Source: Symbiodinium natans
Lineage: Eukaryota > Sar > Dinophyceae > Suessiales > Symbiodiniaceae
DNA length: 64,000 nt
Assembly (NCBI GenBank): GCA_905221605.1
Contig: CAJNDS010002553.1
Span: forward strand, 195,553 to 259,552
Direction of reading: 5' to 3'
The notes below the pieces were generated by a model. That model had not been told where the DNA came from and did not search any database. It saw only the letters and a list, made by a program, of their open reading frames with translations. The translations under genes were made by a program, and so were the position numbers. Positions within the stretch are counted from its first letter, which is position 1. Each line of letters opens with the position of its first letter. Positions 9,381 through 17,832 of this stretch are shown here, piece by piece.

Positions 9381-9675
9381 GTTGGGGTTTAGGGTTTAGG
9401 GTTTAGGGTTTAGGGTTTAGGGTTTAGGGTTTAGGGTTTAGGGTTTAGGGTTTAGGGTTTAGGGTTTAGGGTTTTAGGGTTTTAGGGTTTGGGGCTTAGG
9501 GTTTAGGGTTTAGGCTTTAGGGTGGCTGAACCCTCCAGTAGGGTTCTGGGTGCACATTTGTTCGCGAAGATGCCACATGAGGTTTACGAGGCCCCAAATA
9601 GTAGGATTTCCCGTATGCTAGGAACCCTAAACCCTAAACCCTAAACCCTAAACCCTAAACCCTAAACCCTAAACC
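9381..9675. repeat. TTTAGGG array then CCCTAAA array flanking the retroelement
   Basis: TTTAGGG at 9384-9520, unique text 9525-9623, and CCCTAAA at 9624-9675 that directly abuts the retroelement cassette. Confidence 0.85.
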
Positions 9676-9746
9676 CTGCAAGGACATTTCTTTCCACGAA
9701 TGAGGCATTCAGCACAATTGACAGTATCGTGGCCACGGCAGCCGCC

Positions 9747-11471
9747 ATGCCACAAGCTGCTTGTGCTGAATCATTTGAGTCACTTACCGCATATGTGCTT
9801 ATGGGAGGAGTTTCCCTTGTGTCAGCGATTGAGCAGTACCGCTACTGTGATATGACAAAGCGGCCAATCAAGCTCTCCATGGAGCAGGAGTCTTTCTTGG
9901 ACTCAGTTGAATTCGCTGAGTACATGCTCATTGTCGACACAACCATAGGCGGTTTTGCTGTGCCAACACCAAGATCTATGCTCCTTCTTGGATCGCCTGA
10001 TCCACTCCAGGCATGTGTCAGCACAGCACTCATTGTTGCCCCAAAATGCCAGTTCGCAGCTAGGTTCTTGCATTACCTGGAAGGGGGGGTGCAATTGAGC
10101 GATGAGCTTGATGTTCTTCTATTGCTACTGGCCCCATATGCGATTCCGATCCAGGGGTCGCCATCAGCGTCCACACCGCTACGCGATGCAATGTTACAGA
10201 GCCTTCGAAAATCCCCAAACAAGGACATACTTGCGATAACATCGCCAACCGTCGAAGAAGATTTGTTGAAGTTCAAAGAGTTCATTGTGGGCCTCAACAA
10301 GCTGGACTTTCGTCTACTGTCAGCGATCTTCTTCTCAGCTGTGTTTGGTGAGCAGTACACAACCATTGGCAAATTCACCAATGTGCGCTCACTGGAGCAA
10401 AGGCTACAAGGCCTTGCAGACATAGCTAGCAAGGTTGCCAGTCGCGCTGAGAAAATTGCAATTTTCCACATTGATCAGGGCATAGCAATCATGCGCCATG
10501 ACACCACATACTCCACCTCATGTGGGTTGCAGCTGGTTGAGTCCCTTAGAGCTGGGATACAAGGGTATTTTCCTGGCAAGGAGATTGTAGGTCAACGATC
10601 CCCATTGACTGAGGAACTCATGTGCTGGTACAGTGTGGACAGCCTCGCTGACTTGCGCGACTGTGACGAATACACGCTCACTGTTCTCGAGCCAAGTGTG
10701 ACATGGCCTGCAACCGGGGACACTTTGCTCTGTTTAGCACGTGGCCCTGAATCGACCCCACTACATGCCTCAACACGGCAACGCACAGAAGGGCCCTCGA
10801 TGGCCAAGTTGCCAAGGGGCGAGCCAACAGCGATTGATATTGCCAGGCTCATGATGTTGATCGAATGGCCGGGGCTTTTTTCTCCTTGGGCAAAAGAGCA
10901 ACTCTACGGGATGGTGAAAGGCCGTACTGATGTACCAATACCTGTTTTGATGTCAATAATATCACATGTGGTTGGTGGCTCAGTGGATCATCGACTCCGT
11001 GGGATGGTATTTGTCACTGTTTTCTGCTTGGCAACACGCCCCAATACGGCCACATTCATGACCCACTTCATGGGAGCGATGGCCTCGTACAGTGGCACAC
11101 GCGCAAATGAGATGATCATCTTCCAAGAGTTGATACTCATGCCAACAGCAATCCTGTCGCAGTATGCTGCTGTTTTTGGACTCACATGTAGATCCAAACG
11201 TCGTTTCATTGCTGGTGTCATTAAGTGCCGGAGATGCCTTGTTGAAGCTACGTCGTCAGACTTCCAATATGTCGGAGCCCAGCTGTCCTTTCATGTGCAC
11301 AATACATCACGACTACTGTTCATGTCATCACAGGCATTGGCATGCAGGCAAATGACAGAGAATATGCAGCCACTCCCTAATGAGAGATCACCTCCAAAAC
11401 AACCAGTGGTCCCCACCGGACGTTACCGAGGAGGAAATCGAACTACTTCGCTCTTCTCCGCCCCTCTATAA
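9747..11471 (+). CDS. Unrecognised long ORF upstream of reverse transcriptase
   Basis: The frame is open from 9666 inside CCCTAAA repeat to the stop at 11471. The first ATG is at 9747 (MPQAACAESFESL); a GTG at 9729 is not a likely start. Because no stop separates it from the repeat, the coding region is probably truncated at its 5' end. The product (about 575 residues) has many hydrophobic stretches, no obvious signal peptide, no zinc knuckle and no APE-type endonuclease motif that I can see, so it is not recognisable as a LINE ORF1 or endonuclease. There are no introns. The last 30 or so codons overlap the reverse transcriptase ORF in another frame (ORF 2 is +1 relative to this one) and are likely read-through, the original C-terminus being lost near 11375. 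It could be a host, viral or element-encoded fragment. Confidence 0.6.
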   Translation: MPQAACAESFESLTAYVLMGGVSLVSAIEQYRYCDMTKRPIKLSMEQESFLDSVEFAEYMLIVDTTIGGFAVPTPRSMLLLGSPDPLQACVSTALIVAPKCQFAARFLHYLEGGVQLSDELDVLLLLLAPYAIPIQGSPSASTPLRDAMLQSLRKSPNKDILAITSPTVEEDLLKFKEFIVGLNKLDFRLLSAIFFSAVFGEQYTTIGKFTNVRSLEQRLQGLADIASKVASRAEKIAIFHIDQGIAIMRHDTTYSTSCGLQLVESLRAGIQGYFPGKEIVGQRSPLTEELMCWYSVDSLADLRDCDEYTLTVLEPSVTWPATGDTLLCLARGPESTPLHASTRQRTEGPSMAKLPRGEPTAIDIARLMMLIEWPGLFSPWAKEQLYGMVKGRTDVPIPVLMSIISHVVGGSVDHRLRGMVFVTVFCLATRPNTATFMTHFMGAMASYSGTRANEMIIFQELILMPTAILSQYAAVFGLTCRSKRRFIAGVIKCRRCLVEATSSDFQYVGAQLSFHVHNTSRLLFMSSQALACRQMTENMQPLPNERSPPKQPVVPTGRYRGGNRTTSLFSAPL

Positions 11472-13122
11472 GACGGATGAACTGGACCCTCTTCCCTTTC
11501 AACATGAAGAACTTTATGCTGCCATCCAGGGTATACGAAAAGGCAGGGCCCCAGGATTAGACGGCGTAAAGGGAGAACTTATATTACTCCTTGACCATTA
11601 CGGGGAGACCCAGCTACTCCGCCTCATGAACGCCTGCCTTAGAGCCAGGAAGGTTCCCTCATCATGGAAGGAAGCACTCGTAGTAAGCATCTACAAGGGC
11701 AAAGGATCAGACTCAGATCCTTCCAACTACAGGCCAATTTCCCTTTTAAACACTTTCTACAAGATCTACTCCGCCATGCTGCAAAAAAGGCTAGCCATTA
11801 AACATGACTCTCACTTACGCTCCACTCAATATGGTTTCCGCGCAAAAAGAAGCACCAAACAGCCATTGTTTATTCTGCGCAGGCTCCAAGACTACTCCGC
11901 CAAAACAGGCCAACCTTTCCAGCTTCTCTTTTTAGATTGGAAGCAAGCGTTCGACAAAGTTAGCCACCCCGCCATGATGGTCGCCCTGAAAAGTTCATTA
12001 GGAGTGCACCCCACATACATTGAAATCATAAAAGACCTCTACACAGATCCACAATTTTGCACTCAAGGATTTTCTCAAGAGAAAAGTTGGGGCACGCCTA
12101 AAAGCGGTATACGACAGGGATGTCCACTCAGCCCATATTTACTCATCATGATCATGACAGTATTGTTCCACGACATCGACGCTCGGCTTAGGAGCGAGGG
12201 TACTCCGCAAAACACTTGGTCCATAGGCAAACCAATTTATGATCTAGAATATGCAGATGATACTCTTTTAATGGCAGTCACTGCACCACAGCTCGAGTCT
12301 TTTTTAGCATGCGTGCAGGTAGAAGCATCTCTATATGGCTTACAACTCAATTACACGAAAACCGAACTACTCCGCCATCCCAACGCGCAGGCAGACATCA
12401 GTTTTGCCGATGGCACTCCAGTGCCAGTCAGCGATCAAGTTAAATATTTGGGCTCTAGGATCAGCTGGACTACTCCGCCAAAAATTGCCATTCAGCATAG
12501 AATGGAATTAGCCCACTCCTCTTTCATGAAGCTCCAACATATATGGCAGAGTAAACTACCCATTAAAGTCAAAACCCACATCTTTCATAGCTGCATAGTA
12601 CCAGTCTTACTGTACTCCCTAGATGTCCTCACCCTAGAAACCCACTCCTTCAAAAAGATTGACGCCTGGTACCATCGGTATCTAAGACGCTCCATCAAAA
12701 TCAAATCCTCGTACTACTCCCACATAACCAACCAGAAGGTCTGGAAAATAGCAGGTAAGCCATGTTTACCCTCCCAGACACTGCTAGCACAACAATTTGG
12801 ATTACTACAGAGTTCTATTCTAGCAAGCCCACAAGACCCCATCCATCACGTAGTTTTTTCTCCCGGATACAAGGACCGAATCAAATTCACCAAGGCTCGC
12901 ACAAGAGGACACCCCTGTAGATATTGGTTTGAATTAGTTTCCACTGAAGCAGTCAGGTTTTATAACCACCACTCCGCCACAGACCCAGAAGCCCGAAGGG
13001 ACTTCCTGGGCCTAAAACATTTAATATCCAAAGACACCCGGTTTGGCGACCTCTTACGCACTGCGCCAACGCGCGCGCCAAATATCTTCCCCATGTACAG
13101 CAAGCATGTTGGAAGCGCATAG
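11380..13122 (+). CDS. LINE-type (non-LTR) reverse transcriptase
   Basis: A 580-residue intact ORF. Non-LTR RT landmarks appear in order: RKGRAPGLDG (about 53-62), WKEALVVSIYKGKG then NYRPISLL (96-123), YGFRAKRST (151-159), motif A LFLDWKQAFD with Asp186, motif B SGIRQGCPLSP (242-252), motif C YADD (291-294), motif D LNYTKTELL (323-331), motif E KYLG (355-358). The thumb and C-terminal region resembles algal LINE proteins (RRSIKIKSSYYSHITNQKVW). All catalytic residues are present and there is no frameshift. No N-terminal APE endonuclease and no restriction-like endonuclease are visible, so the element is 5' truncated, relies on another enzyme, or is fused to the upstream ORF. The frame is open upstream only to a TGA at 11353; the ATG at 11380 may not be the native start. 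The stop codon nearly abuts the A-tract. Confidence 0.95.
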   Translation: MRDHLQNNQWSPPDVTEEEIELLRSSPPLYKTDELDPLPFQHEELYAAIQGIRKGRAPGLDGVKGELILLLDHYGETQLLRLMNACLRARKVPSSWKEALVVSIYKGKGSDSDPSNYRPISLLNTFYKIYSAMLQKRLAIKHDSHLRSTQYGFRAKRSTKQPLFILRRLQDYSAKTGQPFQLLFLDWKQAFDKVSHPAMMVALKSSLGVHPTYIEIIKDLYTDPQFCTQGFSQEKSWGTPKSGIRQGCPLSPYLLIMIMTVLFHDIDARLRSEGTPQNTWSIGKPIYDLEYADDTLLMAVTAPQLESFLACVQVEASLYGLQLNYTKTELLRHPNAQADISFADGTPVPVSDQVKYLGSRISWTTPPKIAIQHRMELAHSSFMKLQHIWQSKLPIKVKTHIFHSCIVPVLLYSLDVLTLETHSFKKIDAWYHRYLRRSIKIKSSYYSHITNQKVWKIAGKPCLPSQTLLAQQFGLLQSSILASPQDPIHHVVFSPGYKDRIKFTKARTRGHPCRYWFELVSTEAVRFYNHHSATDPEARRDFLGLKHLISKDTRFGDLLRTAPTRAPNIFPMYSKHVGSA

Positions 13123-13138
13123 CAGCCCTAAAAAAAAA

Positions 13139-14529
13139 CCCTAAACCCTAAACCCTAAACCCTAAACCCTAAACCCTAAACCCTAGGGACCAATAAGGTA
13201 CCCCCAATATCGTAGTATGCATAGCCTTCGGAAGCGACATTGAGGCGTTTCGCCCTCCTATGTTACTCGAAGCCGTCGCGGATGTAGGGTGTTGCCCCAA
13301 GCCCCAAGGCCTGAACCCTATTCCTAAACCCTAAACCCTGAGCCCTAAACCCTAAACTTTTGAACCCTGAACCCTGAACCCTGAGCCCTAAGCCCTAAAT
13401 TCTAAACCCCGGACAGTTTAAAGAATCGGAAGTGGCGCAACTGCTTTTCTGCTGCATTTCTGGCCAGGACCAATCTATCCAGCGGACTTCGAACAGTGAG
13501 GCCCGAGAAAGTGCGAAGTCCTAAGCCCTGAACCCTAAACCCTAAACCCGAAACCCAAAACCCTAGACCCTAGACCCTAAACCCTTAGCCTTAAACCCGA
13601 AACCCTAAACCCTAAACCCAAAACCCAAAACCCTAAATTGTAAGCCCTTACCCTACTTACCTTCTCACCACTAAGAAGCCCCAGACCAGAAACCCTCTGC
13701 CCTAAACCCTAAACCCTAGCCTTAAACCCTAAACCCTAAGCCCTAAACCCTAAACCCTAAACCCTAAACCCTAAGCCCTAAGCCCTAAGCCCTAAGCCCT
13801 AAGCCCTAAACCCTAAGCCCCACAGTTCTTGTGAAGTCGCTGCCTTGGCTTACGAGTTAGGGCTTGGGGTTGGGGGTTTGGGGTTTGGGGTGTAGGGTGT
13901 AGGGTTTAGGGTTTAGGGTTTAGGGTTTAGGGTTTAGGGTTTAGGGTTTAGGGTTTAGGGACACCGAAAGTTTCAACTCAAGGTTTGGGGCGGGAGGTTC
14001 GGTGCATTAAGACATCGTCAAGACCTAAGCACAAAATCGGTCTGCGTTCAAAGGGTTATGGGTTAAGGGTCTAGGGTATGAGGAGTTTGTTTTCGGCATT
14101 GTTTCTCTTCGACATCTGCGGGGTGCTTCGTGTCTAGAGTTGAGGTCTTGGGTTTAAGGTTTAGGGTGGCAGCCTCCAAATCAGCTAACATAAAGGACCT
14201 GTGTGCCAAATTGTGCCAACAGGCCGGCCGTGCCCGTGGAGGTCGAAGCCCGAAACCCTAAAGGCACTCCTAGTAACCTAGCCAAAGCCACTGGAAACCG
14301 CTTGACTCCTGGCTCCAGAGCGCCTTGGGACTTCGGGTTTCGGGTTTAGGGCTTCAGGGTTTTCGGACGTCTTTGGGCTTCGCGTTTAAGAGTTTGTTTG
14401 GCCTTTTCGGCACTCAGAGCTTTAGCGGGTTTTGAGCCTTCAGGATGTTCACTGCTTGAGGGCTCTTAGAAGGTGGAACGTGGAGCTTCCAACATCTTCC
14501 TGCAAAGCTTCTGGCAGGTTGTGGTGGCC
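13139..14529. repeat. Telomere-like repeats and unique spacer
   Basis: CCCTAAA at 13139-13184, 13320-13410, 13535-13650 and 13695-13815, with a CCCTAAG block at 13766-13805, then TTTAGGG at 13890-13960. A 28-nt block at 13468-13495 between CTGCATTTCTGGCCAG and GTGAGG is a possible tiny exon. 14160-14529 is mostly unique with no supported gene. Confidence 0.7.
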
Positions 14530-15511
14530 ATGCTGTCTGTTCGGATGATGGCTACCGGCCAAGAGGTGGCTCGAGTCGGGATGGAGGAGCTACTTCTGCA
14601 GACGGGCGAATGCAACGGGACCCCTGATGTTCTTGCTTTGAAGCGGTGCCTCCACACGATCTGCTGAGTGAGCCGCTTTCGACAGCGACTCCTGAATCAG
14701 GACGGGCATATGTTGTCTGATGATACCCGAATCACAGCACCCAGCTCAGTGCAGTTAGTTCTATTGGATTTTGCGGAGCCGGCTTTCGACCATGCTGCAA
14801 TGTCGAAGCAAGCTATACCACAGAACGACGTAGGGCAAATGGAGGCAACCCTGCAGAGCCTGCAGGATCCCAACTTGGTGATTGAGGGTGGGCCAGCCTT
14901 GCACTTTGCAGCAGAAGCTGGCAACAGAACGGCTGCACTGCTCTGGCTTGAGGCTGGCGCGGATGTAAACGCTGACATGCCAAATGGGATGACGGCTCTT
15001 CTCCTGGCCGCGTTGCGTGGCAACATGGATGTGGCGCGTTTGCTGCTGGACTCCGGCGCGGACAAGGACGAAGCCGCCACGACAGGCGGAGGTGACACGC
15101 TTGTTGCTGGACTCCGGAGCGGACAAGGACAAAGCCGCACCACTCGGAGCAACGCCTCTTTTCGCGGCATCGTCCCAAGGACATTTGGAAATGACACGCT
15201 TGTTGCTGGAATTCCGGAGCGGACAAGGACAAAGCCACGAGAGACGGATCAACTGCTCTCATCTGTGCGGCTACCAGAGGACACTTCGAGATGACACAGT
15301 TGCTGCTGGACTCCGGCGTGGACACAGACAAAGCCACGCGAGATGGAGCCACGGCCCTTCTTCTAGGGAAGTGGCCCGTCTGTTGCTTGCCACAGCCAAG
15401 GCCAAGGCCAAAGCAAAGGCCAAGGGCAAAGCAAAGGCCAAGGCCAAGGCAAAGCCAGTCCTCAAGAGGCCGGGCAAGGAGCCGAATCGTCGACCTGCGC
15501 TCAGTGCATAG
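14530..15511 (+). pseudogene. Ankyrin-repeat protein pseudogene
   Basis: The N-terminal part reads MLSVRMMATGQEVARV, then LALKRCLHTIC, a TGA stop (14665-14667), then in the same frame VSRFRQRLLNQDG...VQLVLLDF, an N-terminal module I associate with dinoflagellate ankyrin proteins. Ankyrin units follow: ALHFAAEAGNRTAALLWLEA, TALLLAALRGNMDVARLLLD, then in a second frame TPLFAASSQGHLEMTRLLLE, then in a third frame STALICAATRGHFEMTQLLL, then back in the second frame to EVARLLLA and a lysine/alanine tail (AKAKAKAKAKGKAK) ending at TAG 15511. The lesions are one nonsense codon, a partial repeat loss near 15090, a one-base insertion near 15215 and another partial loss near 15365. Ankyrin repeats mediate protein binding. 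It looks like a dead, intronless copy, possibly retroposed. Confidence 0.75.
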
Positions 15512-16019
15512 CAAGAGTTGCCAGACCGAAGGTTGCTTGGGTTCAGTGTGTAGGGTTTACGTAGGCTTTCGGTGTGAGGCAGGCCATCTGAACTGCAGTT
15601 ACGCCTTTCATGACAGCTGTTCACATTCAATGGCTACACAAAGTCGCAAGCTCTTGGTTTAGGGTTTAGGGTTTAGGGTTTAGGGTTTAGGGTTTAGGGT
15701 TTAGGGGAGGTGTCGCGGAAGGACAGGAGCGCTACGCGCCAGATCCTCAAGCAAGGCCTCAAAGCCTGGAAGGCCTTAAAGCCCTGAAGGCCTCAAGAAC
15801 CCCAAGTCCTAAACCCTAAACCCTAAGCCCTAAACCCTAAACCCTAAGCCCCTCAGCCCCCAAGCCCCTAAGCCCCTAAACCCGAAACCCGAAACCCTAA
15901 ACCCTAAACCCTAAACCCTAAACCCTAAACCCTAAACCCTAAACCCTAAACCCTAAACCCTAAACCCTAAACCCTAAACCTTAAGCAGTCCTAAATCCTG
16001 CTGCATGCGATTCGGACAG
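15512..16019. repeat. Pseudogene 3' flank and telomere-like arrays
   Basis: About 145 bp of unique flank, TTTAGGG at 15656-15705, unique text with glutamine/glycine-rich coding look at 15706-15800, and CCCTAAA at 15805-15985. Confidence 0.75.
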
Positions 16020-16100
16020 ATGCCCCTCCGTGCGTGAGGCCTTCGACAACCGGCGGCGTCACCTCCAAGAAGGGCTGCTCGGCTTCGCCTCGGGATATGG
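16020..16100 (+). CDS. Exon-like island, unidentified
   Basis: 81 nt between GATTCGGACAG and GTGTAG. The most protein-like frame reads CPSVREAFDNRRRHLQEGLL then GFASGYG. C-strand repeat is upstream and G-strand repeat downstream. A second frame is also open. Confidence 0.38.
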
Positions 16101-16569
16101 GTGTAGGGTTTACGGTTTAGGGCTTAGGGTTTAGGGGTTTAGGGTTTGGGGGTCTAGGGTTTAGGGTTTAGGGTTTAGGGGTTTAGGACCGAAACAGCCG
16201 CCTCCTTCGCCCTGGCCGCCCACATCATGAGCTGTGGTCCAGCATGTTTCGACCTTTGGGAGCCTACCTGAATGGCTCACTTTGGGGGTGGGACACTGCC
16301 CCGGTCCCTGGCCCAAGCCCCAACAAACCCAAGGGTTTAGGGTTTCGGGTTTGGGGTTTAGGGTTTAGGGTTTAGGGTTTAGGGTTTAGGGTATAACTTC
16401 GAACAATCATCAGCCTGAACAATTTGATGGACACTGTAGCAATGATCTGGGGGTGTTTTGTGGGATTCTCCGGAGGTTCGCTGCGAACAGCTCCCAAAGC
16501 CACACATCCGACAGCATTCCCAAGCACACCAACACACCCCCCCCCCCCCATAAACCCAAAACCCGAAAG
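16101..16569. repeat. TTTAGGG-type repeat with one open unique block
   Basis: TTTAGGG at 16107-16186 and 16335-16392. The block 16187-16310 is open in two frames (for example HHELWSSMFRPLGAYLNGSL, or ALAAHIMSCGPACFDLWEPT then stop) but the boundaries are unclear. A C-run lies at 16538-16549. Confidence 0.55.
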
Positions 16570-16640
16570 CCAGTGGAGGAAAATGGCCCTTCTGGAGGCC
16601 CGCGTAGCGGAGGCTCCTGGGTTTTGGATGCTTAGATCAG
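16570..16640 (+). CDS. Exon-like island, possible helix
   Basis: 71 nt between CCCGAAAG and GTTCAG; the best frame reads QWRKMALLEARVAEAPGFWM. TTTAGGG repeat follows. Confidence 0.35.
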
Positions 16641-16933
16641 GTTCAGGGTTAAGGGTTTAGGGTGGTAGGGTTTAGGGTTTAGGGTTTAGGGTTTAGGGTT
16701 TAGGGTGTAGGGTGTAGGGTTTAGGGTCTAGGGTTTAGGGTCTAGGGTTTAGGGTTTAGGGTTTAGGGTTTCCGGTTTCGGGTTTCGGGCGCGGCTCGTA
16801 GAATCTAGCTCAACTATTCTACTCGCCTTGTTCCTCGCCCAGGTCTCCGAACCCTAAACCCTAAACCCTAAACCCTAAACCCTAAACCCTAAACCCTAAA
16901 CCCTAAACCCTATACATTAAGGGGAATAAGGAG
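16641..16933. repeat. TTTAGGG array, then CCCTAAA array
   Basis: TTTAGGG with variants at 16645-16790, unique text with an acceptor-like CTTGTTCCTCGCCCAG at 16835-16850, and CCCTAAA at 16851-16912. Confidence 0.85.
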
Positions 16934-17026
16934 GGACCGCTAATCTCCCTTTTTGGATCCCCATTGTAATACGGCACCTAATATTTAGGGTACCCAAAAA
17001 GGGACCATAGTTTTGACAACCACCCA
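16934..17026 (+). mobile_element. Short inverted-repeat element, family D, copy 1
   Basis: Shares GGATCCCCATT...GGCACCTAATA and the terminus GGGACCATAGTTTTGACAAC CACCCA with 53456-53548 and 57464-57567. The left terminus is degenerate. Confidence 0.65.
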
Positions 17027-17030
17027 TATG

Positions 17031-17113
17031 TATCTTATATAGTACCTATACCTACGTAGCCCCTAAACAACCCTGAGTAACCTCTAAGGTCCCTTACAAG
17101 GGTCCCTCCTGAA
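17031..17113 (+). mobile_element. Short dispersed element, family E, copy 1
   Basis: Aligns with 62280-62350 over GTAGCCCCTAAACAACCC, CCTCTAAGGTCCCTTACAAG and GGGTCCC. It lies directly beside the family D copy. Confidence 0.5.
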
Positions 17114-17729
17114 GGTCCACATACCCAACCAGAGATTTCACAAGACTGTACTCTGGCATGCGCCGACTTGTATAGGGTTTAGGGTTTAGGGGTTAGGGTG
17201 CTATCCACCTCCCTGCCGGTGCGAATAACTGCCAGGGAGTTGTGCCTCAAAGTGAACCCTGAACCCTAAACCCTAAACCCTAAAACCCTAATCCCTCAAC
17301 CCTAAACACTAAACCCTAAACCCCAAACCCTAAGCCCTAAACCCTAAACCCTAAACCCTAAACCCTATACCCTAAACCCTAGACCCTGAACTCTCCACAA
17401 TGAAGGCCCGTGAGTCCCTCAAAGACCGAGGCTCAAAGTCCCAATTTCTACTTAGGTAAGCACGCCATGCCGCAGAGGGTTTGGGGTTTAGGGTTTAGGG
17501 TTCAGGGTTTGGGGTTTAGGGTTTAGGATTAGGGCTCAGGTTTTGGGGGGTTTAGGGGTTCAGGGGTTTTGGGGTGTAGTAGTTTGGGGGCCTAGCTAGG
17601 CTAGATGTAGCGCCAGACTCCCACACCTTCAAGTCTTAGGGTTTAGGGTTTATGGTTCAGGGTTTAGGGTTGAGCCCACAACCTAAGCCTGAAGCCACGC
17701 TCTCTAACGCTGTCTGCCTATGCCATACT
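17114..17729. repeat. Telomere-like repeats
   Basis: CCCTAAA variants at 17255-17390 and TTTAGGG variants at 17475-17580 and 17638-17672. The short unique pieces carry no supported gene. Confidence 0.75.
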
Positions 17730-17832
17730 TTGGGATGTTCCCCCTTATACTAACAGTCCTTAGTAGGGATTATCATGTATCCCCTCTTACAATCCCTATT
17801 AAGGACTGTTAGTATAAGGGGGAACATCCTAA
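17730..17832 (+). mobile_element. Hairpin element, family A, copy 1 (type copy)
   Basis: A 103-bp element that is almost wholly an inverted repeat. The left arm is TTGGGATGTTCCCCCTTATA, continuing CTAACAGTCCTTAGTAGGGA, and the right arm is its complement ending GGGGGAACATCCTAA, with a short loop. There is no coding capacity. Six other copies occur in the window. Confidence 0.85.

Larger units (their letters stand above)
9676..13141 (+). mobile_element. Retroelement cassette embedded in CCCTAAA repeat
   Basis: A 3.46-kb low-repeat block carries two long + strand ORFs and has CCCTAAA arrays in the same orientation on both sides. The 5' side has no leader: the first ORF is open back into the telomeric repeat. 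The 3' side has almost no UTR: the stop at 13120-13122 is followed by CAGCCCT, a run of nine A, then CCCTAAA. A-tract to repeat junctions of this kind fit target-primed reverse transcription into telomere-type sequence, as in the TRAS/SART and Zepp families, although family membership is not shown. Codons are less GC-rich at third positions than in the kinesin exons. Confidence 0.75.
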
